In this document: one piece after another, positions 6,684 through 14,538 of the stretch
How the letters are laid out: every line of letters begins with the position of its first letter
Numbering within the stretch: position 1 is the first letter of the stretch
Made by a program: the position numbers and the translations under genes
Source: Allopontixanthobacter sp041552775
Lineage (GTDB): Bacteria; Pseudomonadota; Alphaproteobacteria; Sphingomonadales; Sphingomonadaceae
Reading direction: 5' to 3'
Length of the DNA: 16,500 bases
Assembly (NCBI GenBank): GCA_041552775.1
Contig: JBFEKH010000042.1
Location: 1 to 16,500 of the forward strand
The notes under the pieces: model-generated
Database searches by the model: none
Told to the model about the DNA's origin: nothing
Seen by the model: the letters and a program-made list of their open reading frames with translations, nothing else

Positions 6684-6884
6684 TTATAAATCAATGTGTT
6701 GAGCTTGCGGAGCTGGCATTTCAACGCCGATCTTTGGCTCAATAAAAGTCATGGGGGCAGAGATCCACTCGAGCAGCAATATCAAATGCACTTTGATGCT
6801 ACACTGCTCATCAACATGCATCTCCCAAAAAGCTTTTCGTGAACGGCACTCAAAAGTAAACCTGAGGCCTTCGAGACGCGGCAT
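6684..6884 (-). CDS. 66-aa open frame, doubtful
   Basis: The frame from ATG 6882-6884 runs 66 codons to a TAA and reads with some protein character (FECRSRKAFWEMHVDEQC, LLLEWISAPMTFIEPKIG). Its base composition is more AT-rich than the surrounding genes. There is no recognisable ribosome-binding site and I recognise no family. It could be a small acquired gene, a fragment or chance. Confidence 0.2.
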   Translation of the reverse strand: MPRLEGLRFTFECRSRKAFWEMHVDEQCSIKVHLILLLEWISAPMTFIEPKIGVEMPAPQAQHIDL

Positions 6885-7342
6885 GGGAGAACGGCGACTA
6901 GAGTGGTTTGTAAGACGGCTTTGGGGCCGGTGCTGAATGCGGGGTCTCAATTGCAGATCGGAGAAAGCGGACATTCGGGCAAGCCGATTACAGGGTCAGC
7001 ACCCTTCGACAAAGCCGCGGTTCCCAGGCCCGTTCTTCTACCCTGAACGCTGCCCTACATTCAGGTTGCGTTGAGCCCCTATAATTGGCCGCTTTCAGGA
7101 CTGTCAAAATGGGTTTCGGATGGCAGAACTGGGTGGTACTGGGCTGTCTGCGGTAGACTACACGTCCAACAGAAGCCGACATCCGTCGGGATCGGTTTAA
7201 GGCATCGGCTTCGCGCGCACCTTGTCGCTTCGAAATGCTACCACCGATTTTTCCGCAAAGCCCTGTCTGCTCGAGCGAGATCTCAGGCTGACGCCTGCAA
7301 GAAAAGGGACGACCCAAGGCCGGATTGTGGACGGATCAGAAA

Positions 7343-7534
7343 ATGCTGGAAAGGATGATATCATTCTGCGCCTCAGCGCTACAATTGGATGTGACTTTCG
7401 ATCTTATGGAGCGGACCGCCTGAGGCATACCTGTCATCACGTTAGTCGAGAACACGCGCAGCGGAACCGTCAGCAAGCTTCCTGATAAGGTAAAATACGG
7501 ATCGTCAGCGCGCTCGATTCCCGCTGAACTGTAG
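7343..7534 (+). pseudogene. decayed reading frame with one in-frame TGA
   Basis: From ATG 7343 the frame reads MLERMISFCASALQLDVTF and DLMERTA up to TGA 7421-7423. It continues without shift as GIPVITLVENTRSGTVSKLP and further to TAG 7532-7534. The single stop between two protein-like halves suggests a gene inactivated by one substitution, with its 5' part lost. The opposite strand (7336-7545) also has an open frame without a start, so the coding strand is uncertain. No family is recognised. Confidence 0.25.
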
Positions 7535-7596
7535 CCCGTTAATGCTTCATTTCATTTGCCTGCCCAAATTAAGCAGATTGTATCGGACATCATCTC

Positions 7597-8793
7597 ATGA
7601 GGGTGTGCTTTCTTTTTAACCACGACCAGATCCACCAGGTGGCTCATAGTCTTCCTGTTGCCCTGTCGCTGGCAAGGTCTGCTTTCCCGGGCGAGATTAT
7701 CGTAGCGACCACCAATGATCGGATCGCGCGAGAGGTGGAACGCATAGGAACGGGTTACCTCGGCACACTGATTGAGCATGTTCGCCTGTCCCTGAAGCCA
7801 ACTTCCAAGCAGATTTCCGGGATCGTAGGCAGAGTAGTACCGATTGAGAAACTGCTTGTTTACCGCGACAATCTCGATTTTTTCCGCAGTCTCGACATCT
7901 TGGTGGTCCCCGAAAAAACCTCGCTGCTGCTGAAGACCGACTACGGTCTTGATCGACTGTTCATCATCCACACACGCCATGGTGCTGGCGACCGGGCGAT
8001 CGGCTTTGACAAGGCCAGTGCGCAATTTGACCATGTTCTGTGTTCAGGACCGAAGATCAAACGGCGGCTGATCAAGGAAACGGGGATAGCGGCTGAGAAA
8101 ATCAGCATCATCGGCTATCCGAAATTCGACCTGTTGAAGCTGGACGGTCCTCAGCACAGGTTACGGCCGAAGTCTCCCATCGTCCTTTACAATCCGCATT
8201 GCTCGCCGCATTTGTCATCGTGGTATCGGCACGGCCGCAAGACCCTCGACTTTTTCATCGACAATGCTGACTACGACTTGGTTTTTGCACCGCATATCAT
8301 GCTGTTCGAACGAAAGTTCGTGCTGTCGATCGACAAGCTGGCCGTAAGCAGGCCGGGCACAATCCAGCCTCGTCACCTGCGCGGGGACAACATCCATATC
8401 GACCTCGGTAGCCGTGCATCCACTGACATGAGCTACACCTTGCTGGCCGACATTTACCTCGGTGATGTCAGCAGCCAGATTTACGAATTCCTGATCCGCC
8501 CGCGCCCCTGCATTTTCATCAACAGTCATGCAAAAGCATGGCAGGGGGACCCTGATTTCAGGCACTGGATAATGGGGGAGGTCATTTCCGATCCCGAAGA
8601 ACTCGGTCCCGCCTTGGCGAGATCGGTAGACCTGCATAAAAGCCGCTATCGTGCTGTTCAGGAACGGCTGTTTGCGGAAAGTTTCGATCTTCCGGACGAA
8701 CCTTCGTCGGATCGCGCGGCACGGGTGATTTGGGATATTGCGAAGCGGCGTTCAAATCTACCTTCGAAGGCACCGTTAGTCAGGATTGCCTGA
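7597..8793 (+). CDS. CDP-glycerol glycerophosphotransferase-like protein
   Basis: A 398-aa protein resembling TagB/TagF-type glycerophosphotransferases (GT-B-like fold), which transfer polyol-phosphate units from CDP-activated donors to a lipid-linked acceptor at the cytoplasmic membrane. The best marks are in the C-terminal half: IVLYNPHCSPH around residues 193-204, a region near DYDLVFAPHIM, and GDVSSQIYEFL at about 289-299 followed by RPRPCIFI, matching the family's D-x-S-S...F-D/E-F motif. It has no signal peptide or membrane span. The start ATG lacks a strong Shine-Dalgarno. A flippase gene follows after about 75 bp on the same strand, pointing to synthesis and export of a surface polymer. 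True teichoic acid is not expected in a Gram-negative; capsule or LPS decoration is the more likely role. The exact substrate cannot be read from the sequence. Confidence 0.7.
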   Translation: MRVCFLFNHDQIHQVAHSLPVALSLARSAFPGEIIVATTNDRIAREVERIGTGYLGTLIEHVRLSLKPTSKQISGIVGRVVPIEKLLVYRDNLDFFRSLDILVVPEKTSLLLKTDYGLDRLFIIHTRHGAGDRAIGFDKASAQFDHVLCSGPKIKRRLIKETGIAAEKISIIGYPKFDLLKLDGPQHRLRPKSPIVLYNPHCSPHLSSWYRHGRKTLDFFIDNADYDLVFAPHIMLFERKFVLSIDKLAVSRPGTIQPRHLRGDNIHIDLGSRASTDMSYTLLADIYLGDVSSQIYEFLIRPRPCIFINSHAKAWQGDPDFRHWIMGEVISDPEELGPALARSVDLHKSRYRAVQERLFAESFDLPDEPSSDRAARVIWDIAKRRSNLPSKAPLVRIA

Positions 8794-8868
8794 GGCAATG
8801 CACTCGTTTCCTACCGGTCCACTCACTGGCACCATGCAACTGTCCTGCCCATTACTGCGAGGGTGGAG

Positions 8869-10203
8869 ATGGTGACCCTGTCGCACAACACGGCCATGCC
8901 GCAAGGGATCATTCGGCGGATATTTTCCGGCATCGGATTTGTGCTTGGCGGCAAAGCGGCGGCGGGGCTGATCAGCCTTGCCTATCTCATCCTCGCGACG
9001 CGGTTTCTTGGGCCCGCCGAATTCGGCATGCTGGTCCTCGCCCACGGATATGTCGCCACTGTCGCCTTGATCTTCGGATTTCCCGTTTGGCAGACAATTT
9101 TGCGTTACGGGGCACAGGCCAATCAAAACGGGTCACTCGACAGGCTGGTCCGCCTGCTCCATTTCGGTGCAAAGTTGGAGCTGGCTGCGGGCGTGCTGGC
9201 TATCGCGGTCGCTATGATGCTTGTTCCCCTTGTCGGCCCGAGGCTTGGCTGGTCGGCTGAGGCGATGTCATTTGCTCAGCTTTACAGTTTTGCCGTTCTT
9301 GGGGGGGTACGCTCCACCCCAGCGGGCTATGCGCAATTGCTTGGGCGTTTCGACCTGATCGGATTGCACAATATGGTCCAGCCATCGGTCCGTCTGACTG
9401 GCGCGCTGATCGTTATAGCGTTTGGCTGGGGGCTCAAAGCGTTCCTGGTTGTCTGGCTTTGCGGCGCGCTGGCTGAGTTTGCAGTGCTGTGGGGTATGGG
9501 CATCTGGCTGGCCCACCGCAATCTAGGCAATATCCTTTGGCGGCCCGAAAAAGGCAAGGCCAGCCAAGACAATCCCGGAATCTGGCGGTTTCTCTTTGCG
9601 AGTAACGCTGATGCCACCTTGGGCGAACTTGCAGGTCGGCTCACACCGCTGATCATCGGGTGGATTCTCGGCCCAGCGATGGCCGGCTTGTTCGCAGTCG
9701 CGCAAAGGGCTTCGGTCGTGATATCACAACCTTCACAGATCCTGGGCAATACCGTTTTTGCGGAAATTTCACATCTGATTGCGCGCGGCCAAGGCGGCGC
9801 ACCGCTTCGTCAGACGCTCGCCAGGGTAATCGGCATAGCGCTGCTCGTTGCGCTGCCGGTACTGATCATTGTCACCCTATTCCCCAATGAAATCGTCAAC
9901 GTACTGGCCGGGCCAGCGTTTTCCGCTGCTGCCAGTGTCATGATTGCCCTCGTTGTGGCGCGTACGATCGGGATCATCGGCCCGCCATGCAGTTCCGCGC
10001 TTTCTGCGCTCGGACAACCAGCGCTGTCGATGTCTGCCAACCTGTTTTCAAGCCTGATCTGCCTTTCGATGCTCCCCTGGTTACTTCACTCCTACGGCAT
10101 TATGGGCGGCGGAATTCAGGCCCTGTGCCAGACGGCATTAGCCAGTAGCATTATGGCATTCCTTGTCTGGCGAAGCAGTTTGAAACAATTCGATCGTTGT
10201 TGA
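8869..10203 (+). CDS. Wzx/MATE-like polysaccharide flippase
   Basis: Integral membrane protein (444 aa) of the polysaccharide transporter family, which moves lipid-linked glycans across the inner membrane. It has roughly 12 hydrophobic segments throughout. The N-terminal pattern GIGFVLGGKAAAGLISLAYL, then RFLGPAEFGMLVLA, is typical of Wzx-like proteins. ATG 8869 was chosen because GAGG stands about 6 bases before it; a GTG at 8863 adds two residues. It follows the glycerophosphotransferase-like gene on the same strand, likely as a two-gene operon. No polymerase or further glycosyltransferase is in the window. It converges on the antiporter gene with a 24-bp gap and no clear terminator between them. 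Confidence 0.85.
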   Translation: MVTLSHNTAMPQGIIRRIFSGIGFVLGGKAAAGLISLAYLILATRFLGPAEFGMLVLAHGYVATVALIFGFPVWQTILRYGAQANQNGSLDRLVRLLHFGAKLELAAGVLAIAVAMMLVPLVGPRLGWSAEAMSFAQLYSFAVLGGVRSTPAGYAQLLGRFDLIGLHNMVQPSVRLTGALIVIAFGWGLKAFLVVWLCGALAEFAVLWGMGIWLAHRNLGNILWRPEKGKASQDNPGIWRFLFASNADATLGELAGRLTPLIIGWILGPAMAGLFAVAQRASVVISQPSQILGNTVFAEISHLIARGQGGAPLRQTLARVIGIALLVALPVLIIVTLFPNEIVNVLAGPAFSAAASVMIALVVARTIGIIGPPCSSALSALGQPALSMSANLFSSLICLSMLPWLLHSYGIMGGGIQALCQTALASSIMAFLVWRSSLKQFDRC

Positions 10204-10227
10204 GACATCGGCAATTTCGCAACGAGT

Positions 10228-11952
10228 TCAAACAATGCGCGCGGCAAAGAGGTTGCGGCGTTCTTCCACGATCTGTCTCGCAGCGTCTTCGGGAAAGCCA
10301 ATTCCCGTCAGTAGCTGTTCGCACAGTTCCAGACTTGATTCGACGGTTTCCGGCACAGTTCCAAACGCGCCAAGATTTCTGAGCCGCCGTGCCTCGTTCG
10401 AATCCCGTGCGCGTGCGTAAATCGGTACATGGGGCCAGCGGCGATGAACCGTACTGACAACATGTTCCGCACTTTCCGGTGAATCCATGGTCGTAACGAA
10501 TGCTGCTGCGCGGTCTATGCCGAGGCGGATCAGTACATCAGGCTGGCTGGCATCGCCAAAGAAAACGGGAACTCCTTTTGAGCGCTGGTTGGCGACGAGA
10601 TCAGGATCTGTATCGAGAGTAACATAAGGAACGCGCTGCTCGTCAAGCAATTCGGCAAGAACCCGCCCCACACGGCCAAAACCGCCGATTATGACATGAG
10701 GTCCGCCTGCTATCTCTGGATCGGCCAACGAGACCCGAGCAGTCGCGCGGCCTTGGAATGATAAGGCCAGGTTCCGAGCCGCAATGGAAAGGAACGGCGT
10801 CAGAAACATCGTCAAGATTACAACCAGAAGCATGAATTGACTGACGCTGGGGCCAAGCAAGCCGACTGCCAAACCAGCTGCAATGACTACAAATGCGAAT
10901 TCGCCGCCTTGCCCAAGAAGCACGGCAGATTCGACGGCGACGGGCGTCGGCAGCCGAAAAAATCTGGCCAGCAAGAACAACAGCACTGATTTCAAGGTCA
11001 ATAGCCCAACGACTGAAAGTACAACCCAACCAAGAAGCTTCCAGACAGCGGCAACATCGAGACTCATTCCAACGGAGATGAAGAACAGGCCGAGCAGCAA
11101 CCCTTTGAATGGTTCAATATCGCTCGCGACCTGGTGCCTGTATTCCGTCCCCGCAAACAGCAGGCCAGCAAGTAATGCGCCGAGCCCCATCGAGAGGCCG
11201 ACTTGTGCGGTCAATGCCGCTGTCGCGAGGATGATCAGCAGGATAGCAGCCATGAATACTTCCCGGCTGCCAACGCCGCCCACAAATTGCAGCAATGGCC
11301 GGACCATTTGGCCACCCATAAATACAATCGCCGCGATGACCAACGTGGCCTGCAAAACTGTCCATATCGCCGGTCCGGCCAAGTCGCCTCTGGCTTCAGC
11401 GCCTGCCAAATTCACGAAAAAGAGAATTGGAACGACAGCCAGGTCCTGAAACAGCAACACGCCCAAACTGACCCGCCCGGATGGAGTGCTTAAGCGCCCG
11501 GTCTCGGTCATTATGTGCAAAACGAGCGCAGTGGAGGACAGGGCAAGGCACAGACCGATGATTGAGGCAGCAATCATGGGAACGCCGACGCCGTAGGCGA
11601 TGCTGCCAATTGCAAGGGCCGTGATCACCACTTGCGAGGCGCCCAGGCCAAACACCAGCCGTCGCATCTGCCAAAGTTGCTTTACGGAAAGTTCAAGCCC
11701 GATCGTGAAGAGGAGGAAGACGATGCCAAGCTCGGCTATTCGGCGCACACCCTCCAGATCCGTGATGACCACATATTCAAGCAGCGGTATATCTGCACTG
11801 AAGCGGGCGACACCATATGGACCAATCAAGAGCCCGATGAACAGAAAGCCCAGTATGGGACTGATGCCCAGCCTGACCGCGATTGGAATGATCAGTCCGG
11901 CAGCCGCCAAGAAGATGAATATCTCGCGCAAATAGAGGATTTCATGAGACAA
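10228..11952 (-). CDS. KefB/KefC-type monovalent cation:proton antiporter (CPA2)
   Basis: Inner-membrane antiporter/efflux protein of the CPA2 family (574 aa), with a Na+/H+-exchanger membrane domain of about 12 hydrophobic segments to residue ~390 (e.g. GVLLFQDLAVVPILF, VLLGQGGEFAFVV). It is followed by a cytoplasmic TrkA-N/Rossmann domain starting HVIIGGFGRVGR and continuing FFGDASQPDVL. This combination is that of KefB, KefC and YbaL, which release K+ in exchange for H+. The start is a TTG at 11950-11952 with AAAGGA about 7 bases upstream; no ATG in that frame is better placed. It lies 141 bp downstream of the slipin gene on the same strand. No KefF/KefG-like quinone-reductase subunit is visible, so glutathione control is unproven. 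Confidence 0.9.
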   Translation of the reverse strand: MSHEILYLREIFIFLAAAGLIIPIAVRLGISPILGFLFIGLLIGPYGVARFSADIPLLEYVVITDLEGVRRIAELGIVFLLFTIGLELSVKQLWQMRRLVFGLGASQVVITALAIGSIAYGVGVPMIAASIIGLCLALSSTALVLHIMTETGRLSTPSGRVSLGVLLFQDLAVVPILFFVNLAGAEARGDLAGPAIWTVLQATLVIAAIVFMGGQMVRPLLQFVGGVGSREVFMAAILLIILATAALTAQVGLSMGLGALLAGLLFAGTEYRHQVASDIEPFKGLLLGLFFISVGMSLDVAAVWKLLGWVVLSVVGLLTLKSVLLFLLARFFRLPTPVAVESAVLLGQGGEFAFVVIAAGLAVGLLGPSVSQFMLLVVILTMFLTPFLSIAARNLALSFQGRATARVSLADPEIAGGPHVIIGGFGRVGRVLAELLDEQRVPYVTLDTDPDLVANQRSKGVPVFFGDASQPDVLIRLGIDRAAAFVTTMDSPESAEHVVSTVHRRWPHVPIYARARDSNEARRLRNLGAFGTVPETVESSLELCEQLLTGIGFPEDAARQIVEERRNLFAARIV

Positions 11953-12093
11953 TATGATATCCTTTGAACTCTCCAGGGCGGTCGCAGCCTTTGTTGGAGG
12001 GACTACTTCCCGGCCGACTGAGCGGCCTCCGATATCGACCTGCGGCAGCAGATTTGCCGCGCAAGGTCAGACATCCCCTCTGGTGCCAGCAAT

Positions 12094-12867
12094 TTAGCTT
12101 CTGCCTTTCCCGAACAAGTCGCTCAGATTTATCGGGAAAGGGAACACGATCGTGGAACTGTTGTGTTCATTGGCAAGAACATTCAGCGTTGAAAGATACC
12201 GTAACTGCATTGCTTCTGGCGCCTGACTCAACACCTGCGCCGCTTCGAGCAATTTTGCAGCGGCCTGTTGTTCACCTTCGGCATTGATGACCTTTGCGCG
12301 GCGTTCGCGCTCGGCTTCCGCCTGACGGGCGATCGCGCGCACCATGGATTCGTCGATATCGACGTGCTTGATCTCGACATTGGCAACCTTGATCCCCCAA
12401 GCATCGGTCTGCTTGTCAAGGATATCCTGGAGGTCCTCATTGAGCTTGTCACGCTCGGACAACATCTCGTCGAGCTCGTGTTTGCCCAGCACCGATCGCA
12501 ATGTGGTCTGGGCGAGTTCGCTCGTAGCCTGAATGAAGTTCTCGATTTGAATGATCGCGCTTTCCGGATCGACGATACGAAAATATACGACCGCATTCAC
12601 CTTAACGGATACATTATCGCGTGAGATGACATCCTGTGTGGGTACGTCGAGCACAATGGTTCTCAGGTCTGTTCTGACGATCTGCTGGACGAATGGGATG
12701 AGAATGATGAGGCCCGGCCCCTTCACTCCCGTGAATCGACCCAGGGTAAAAACAACCCCGCGCTCATACTCACGCAAAATCTTGATCGCCGCCCACAAGA
12801 ATATCAGCCCAAGCAAAAGCAGCGGGAGAAAGAAGCCGTAATTCAACAGTTCGTTCATTTCTTCCAT
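12094..12867 (-). CDS. slipin / stomatin-like SPFH protein
   Basis: Membrane-anchored scaffold protein of the stomatin group (257 aa). Residues about 9-31 form one hydrophobic hairpin or span (FFLPLLLLGLIFLWAAI), followed by the SPFH domain: EYERGVVFTLGRF, then GPGLIILIPFVQ, DVPTQDVISRDNVSVKVNAV and an E/A/R-rich coiled coil (RQAEAERERRAKVINAEGEQ). Its gene starts 4 bases after the stop of the NfeD gene, the usual bacterial nfeD-slipin operon. NfeD proteases are known in archaea to cleave the partner stomatin near its C-terminus, and the hydrophobic C-terminal stretch STIVFPFPINL fits such a site. ATG 12865-12867 has GGAG about 11 bases upstream; a second ATG three codons later is possible. 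Confidence 0.92.
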   Translation of the reverse strand: MEEMNELLNYGFFLPLLLLGLIFLWAAIKILREYERGVVFTLGRFTGVKGPGLIILIPFVQQIVRTDLRTIVLDVPTQDVISRDNVSVKVNAVVYFRIVDPESAIIQIENFIQATSELAQTTLRSVLGKHELDEMLSERDKLNEDLQDILDKQTDAWGIKVANVEIKHVDIDESMVRAIARQAEAERERRAKVINAEGEQQAAAKLLEAAQVLSQAPEAMQLRYLSTLNVLANEHNSSTIVFPFPINLSDLFGKGRS

Positions 12868-12871
12868 GGCA

Positions 12872-14239
12872 TCAGTACTCCAGCTTTCTCAATGGTGAAA
12901 CTGTAAGCTTCAGGCCCGAAATCCGCTCGACGCTGACTGCTTGTCCTTCCGTGAGATGATCCGGTCCTTCCGCGTTCCAACGTTCCGAATGTACGAAGAC
13001 ATGGCCCTTGCCGGCCTGCCAGTCGCTGACCACCGCAGAGGAGCCTACTAGCTCTTCCTGCCCGGTTACGATGCGCCGCCGCAAAGACCTGACGCTGAGG
13101 CGCGCGATGAGAATGACAAGGGCAGCGCTGAACACACCTAGCGCTGCTATCACGGACCAGTTGACCTGAAATTCGGGCACTTCCGTATCGAACATGATTG
13201 CGGCGCCAAACACGAAGGCTACTATTCCGCCAATCCCCAAAATGCCGAACGACGGGGCGAATGCTTCGCCTGCCAACAGCCCGATCCCAAGCAGGATCAG
13301 AGCGATTCCGACAAAATCGACCGGCAGCGCAGCCAGAGCGTAAAGCCCGATCAACAGGGAAATGATCCCGACCGTTCCCGGCACCAGTGATCCGGGATTG
13401 AGAAATTCGAAAATCAGCCCGTAAATTCCGATCATCATCAGGATAAGAGCAATGTTTGGGTTGGTGATCGTTGCGAGTAATTGATTTGTCCAATCAGGCT
13501 CGACCTCCCGGACAATGATGCCAGATGTGCTCAATTCGATTGTCTTGCCATCGATGGTCACGGTCCTGCCGTCCAATTGTGCAAGCAAGGAGGCGAAGTT
13601 GGGCGCGACGATATCGATTACGCCACGCTCCAATGCCGCATCGGCCGACAGGCTTGCCGCATCGCGCACTGCATCTTCAGCCCACTCGGCGTTCCGGCCG
13701 CGCATTTCGGCTAACGCCCTGATATATGCAATGGAATCGTTAATCGCCTTGCGTTCTGCAGCGGTCGCTCCGGCTTTCTCACTATTTCCCTCCTCGCCAT
13801 CGCTTTCGGGCAAGGGCACCGAGCCAATTTGGATCGGTGTGGCGGCGCCAAGGTTGGTCCCTGGAGCCATTGCAGCAATGTGACTTGCATAAAGAATATA
13901 GGTTCCAGCACTTGCCGCGCGGGCGCCGCTGGGATGCACGTAGGTAACAACCGGGACCCGCATCGCAAGGATAGCTCGGATGATGTCACGCATGGAGGTG
14001 TCGAGACCGCCGGGAGTATCCATGGTGATCACCACAAGCTGTGCATCTGCCTGTCTGGCCTGTTCCAACCCCTCGACAATAAAAGAAGCCGTTGCTGGAC
14101 CAATGGCACCTTCAAGACGCATGACGTAGGCTTCGCCAGAAGAAGACTGGGCAGGTGAACTGAATAATGTGCAGAGCAAGAAGATGGCCGCAATTAAAGC
14201 CCTTCTGATTGGCTGACGGCTGCCAAAAAAGGCAAACAT
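12872..14239 (-). CDS. NfeD-family membrane serine protease (long form)
   Basis: Membrane-bound ClpP-like serine protease partnered with slipin (455 aa). A signal peptide (about 1-32, ending SSPAQS) precedes a periplasmic ClpP-fold domain (about 35-215). VVITMDTPGGLDTSMRD is followed by SGARAASAGTYI, in which Ser110 is the expected nucleophile, and AERKAINDSIAYIRAL, in which Lys164 aligns with the lysine of the Ser-Lys dyad of archaeal 1510-N. Then come four or more hydrophobic segments (about 253-380) and a C-terminal NfeD OB-fold domain (about 387-455) starting at EELVGSSAVVSDW. The long form with both modules is typical of slipin-linked genes. AAGGAG stands about 10 bases before the ATG. 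Probable role: membrane quality control with the downstream slipin. Confidence 0.92.
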   Translation of the reverse strand: MFAFFGSRQPIRRALIAAIFLLCTLFSSPAQSSSGEAYVMRLEGAIGPATASFIVEGLEQARQADAQLVVITMDTPGGLDTSMRDIIRAILAMRVPVVTYVHPSGARAASAGTYILYASHIAAMAPGTNLGAATPIQIGSVPLPESDGEEGNSEKAGATAAERKAINDSIAYIRALAEMRGRNAEWAEDAVRDAASLSADAALERGVIDIVAPNFASLLAQLDGRTVTIDGKTIELSTSGIIVREVEPDWTNQLLATITNPNIALILMMIGIYGLIFEFLNPGSLVPGTVGIISLLIGLYALAALPVDFVGIALILLGIGLLAGEAFAPSFGILGIGGIVAFVFGAAIMFDTEVPEFQVNWSVIAALGVFSAALVILIARLSVRSLRRRIVTGQEELVGSSAVVSDWQAGKGHVFVHSERWNAEGPDHLTEGQAVSVERISGLKLTVSPLRKLEY

Positions 14240-14538
14240 CTTCTGCAGTCTCCTTCCCTTTACAAATCTCCGGGCCCAAATCCGGATCGGCGAAAATACT
14301 GCAAGGTGGTCCCGAGTGGCTCTGGGTCTTTATTTGCCCATATTGATGACAATAAAATCTGCGTCTCAAAGCAGCCCAAAAAACCGCGATCTAGATGTCC
14401 CACTGAGATCCAAACGTATCTCGCGATCAACAATCGGCTGGCGACCGAGCCAATTCTATAAGGTTTGATACGGATAGGCCTTGAAATGCCGGGCCAGCTT
14501 CACCGGCGAGCGTACCTTTGCTTGTGAGAATGCATCTG
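14240..14538. other. intergenic region upstream of the nfeD operon
   Basis: About 300 bp without a gene between the nfeD start and the fumarase stop, both on the minus strand. The half nearer nfeD must hold its promoter; I see no strong -35/-10 pair. A GC stem (GCCGG/CCGGC near 14490-14510) lies beyond the fumarase stop but has no T-run on the minus strand, so no terminator is called. Confidence 0.5.

Larger units (their letters stand above)
6178..7596. other. 1.4-kb gene-poor region with decayed fragments
   Basis: No intact gene could be supported between the beta-lactamase-fold gene and the phosphotransferase-like gene. GC falls locally (AT-rich near 6600-6660), and short protein-like frames occur in several frames on both strands without starts or with early stops; the better ones are listed separately. 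No tRNA was recognised, and no transposase or integrase frame is visible. The bases just before 7597 should contain the promoter of the polymer cassette, but I see no convincing -35/-10 pair. Confidence 0.6.

Noticed and set aside
8730..9260. 176-aa plus-strand frame across the cassette junction
   Set aside because: It is Cys/His/Arg-rich and overlaps the end of the phosphotransferase-like gene and the start of the flippase in another frame; no domain is visible.
10385..10405. GTTCGAATCC resembling a tRNA T-arm
   Set aside because: It lies inside the antiporter coding sequence, and no acceptor stem or anticodon arm can be folded around it.
12012..12060. Two short GC hairpins between the slipin and antiporter genes (GGCCG/CGGCC and GCGGCA/TGCCGC)
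   Set aside because: Stems of 5-6 bp without a T-run on the transcribed strand are common by chance in GC-rich DNA; not called as terminators.
12855..13493. 212-aa minus-strand frame within nfeD
   Set aside because: It is a shifted frame of the clearly recognised NfeD coding sequence with an unnatural Arg/Ser-rich composition.
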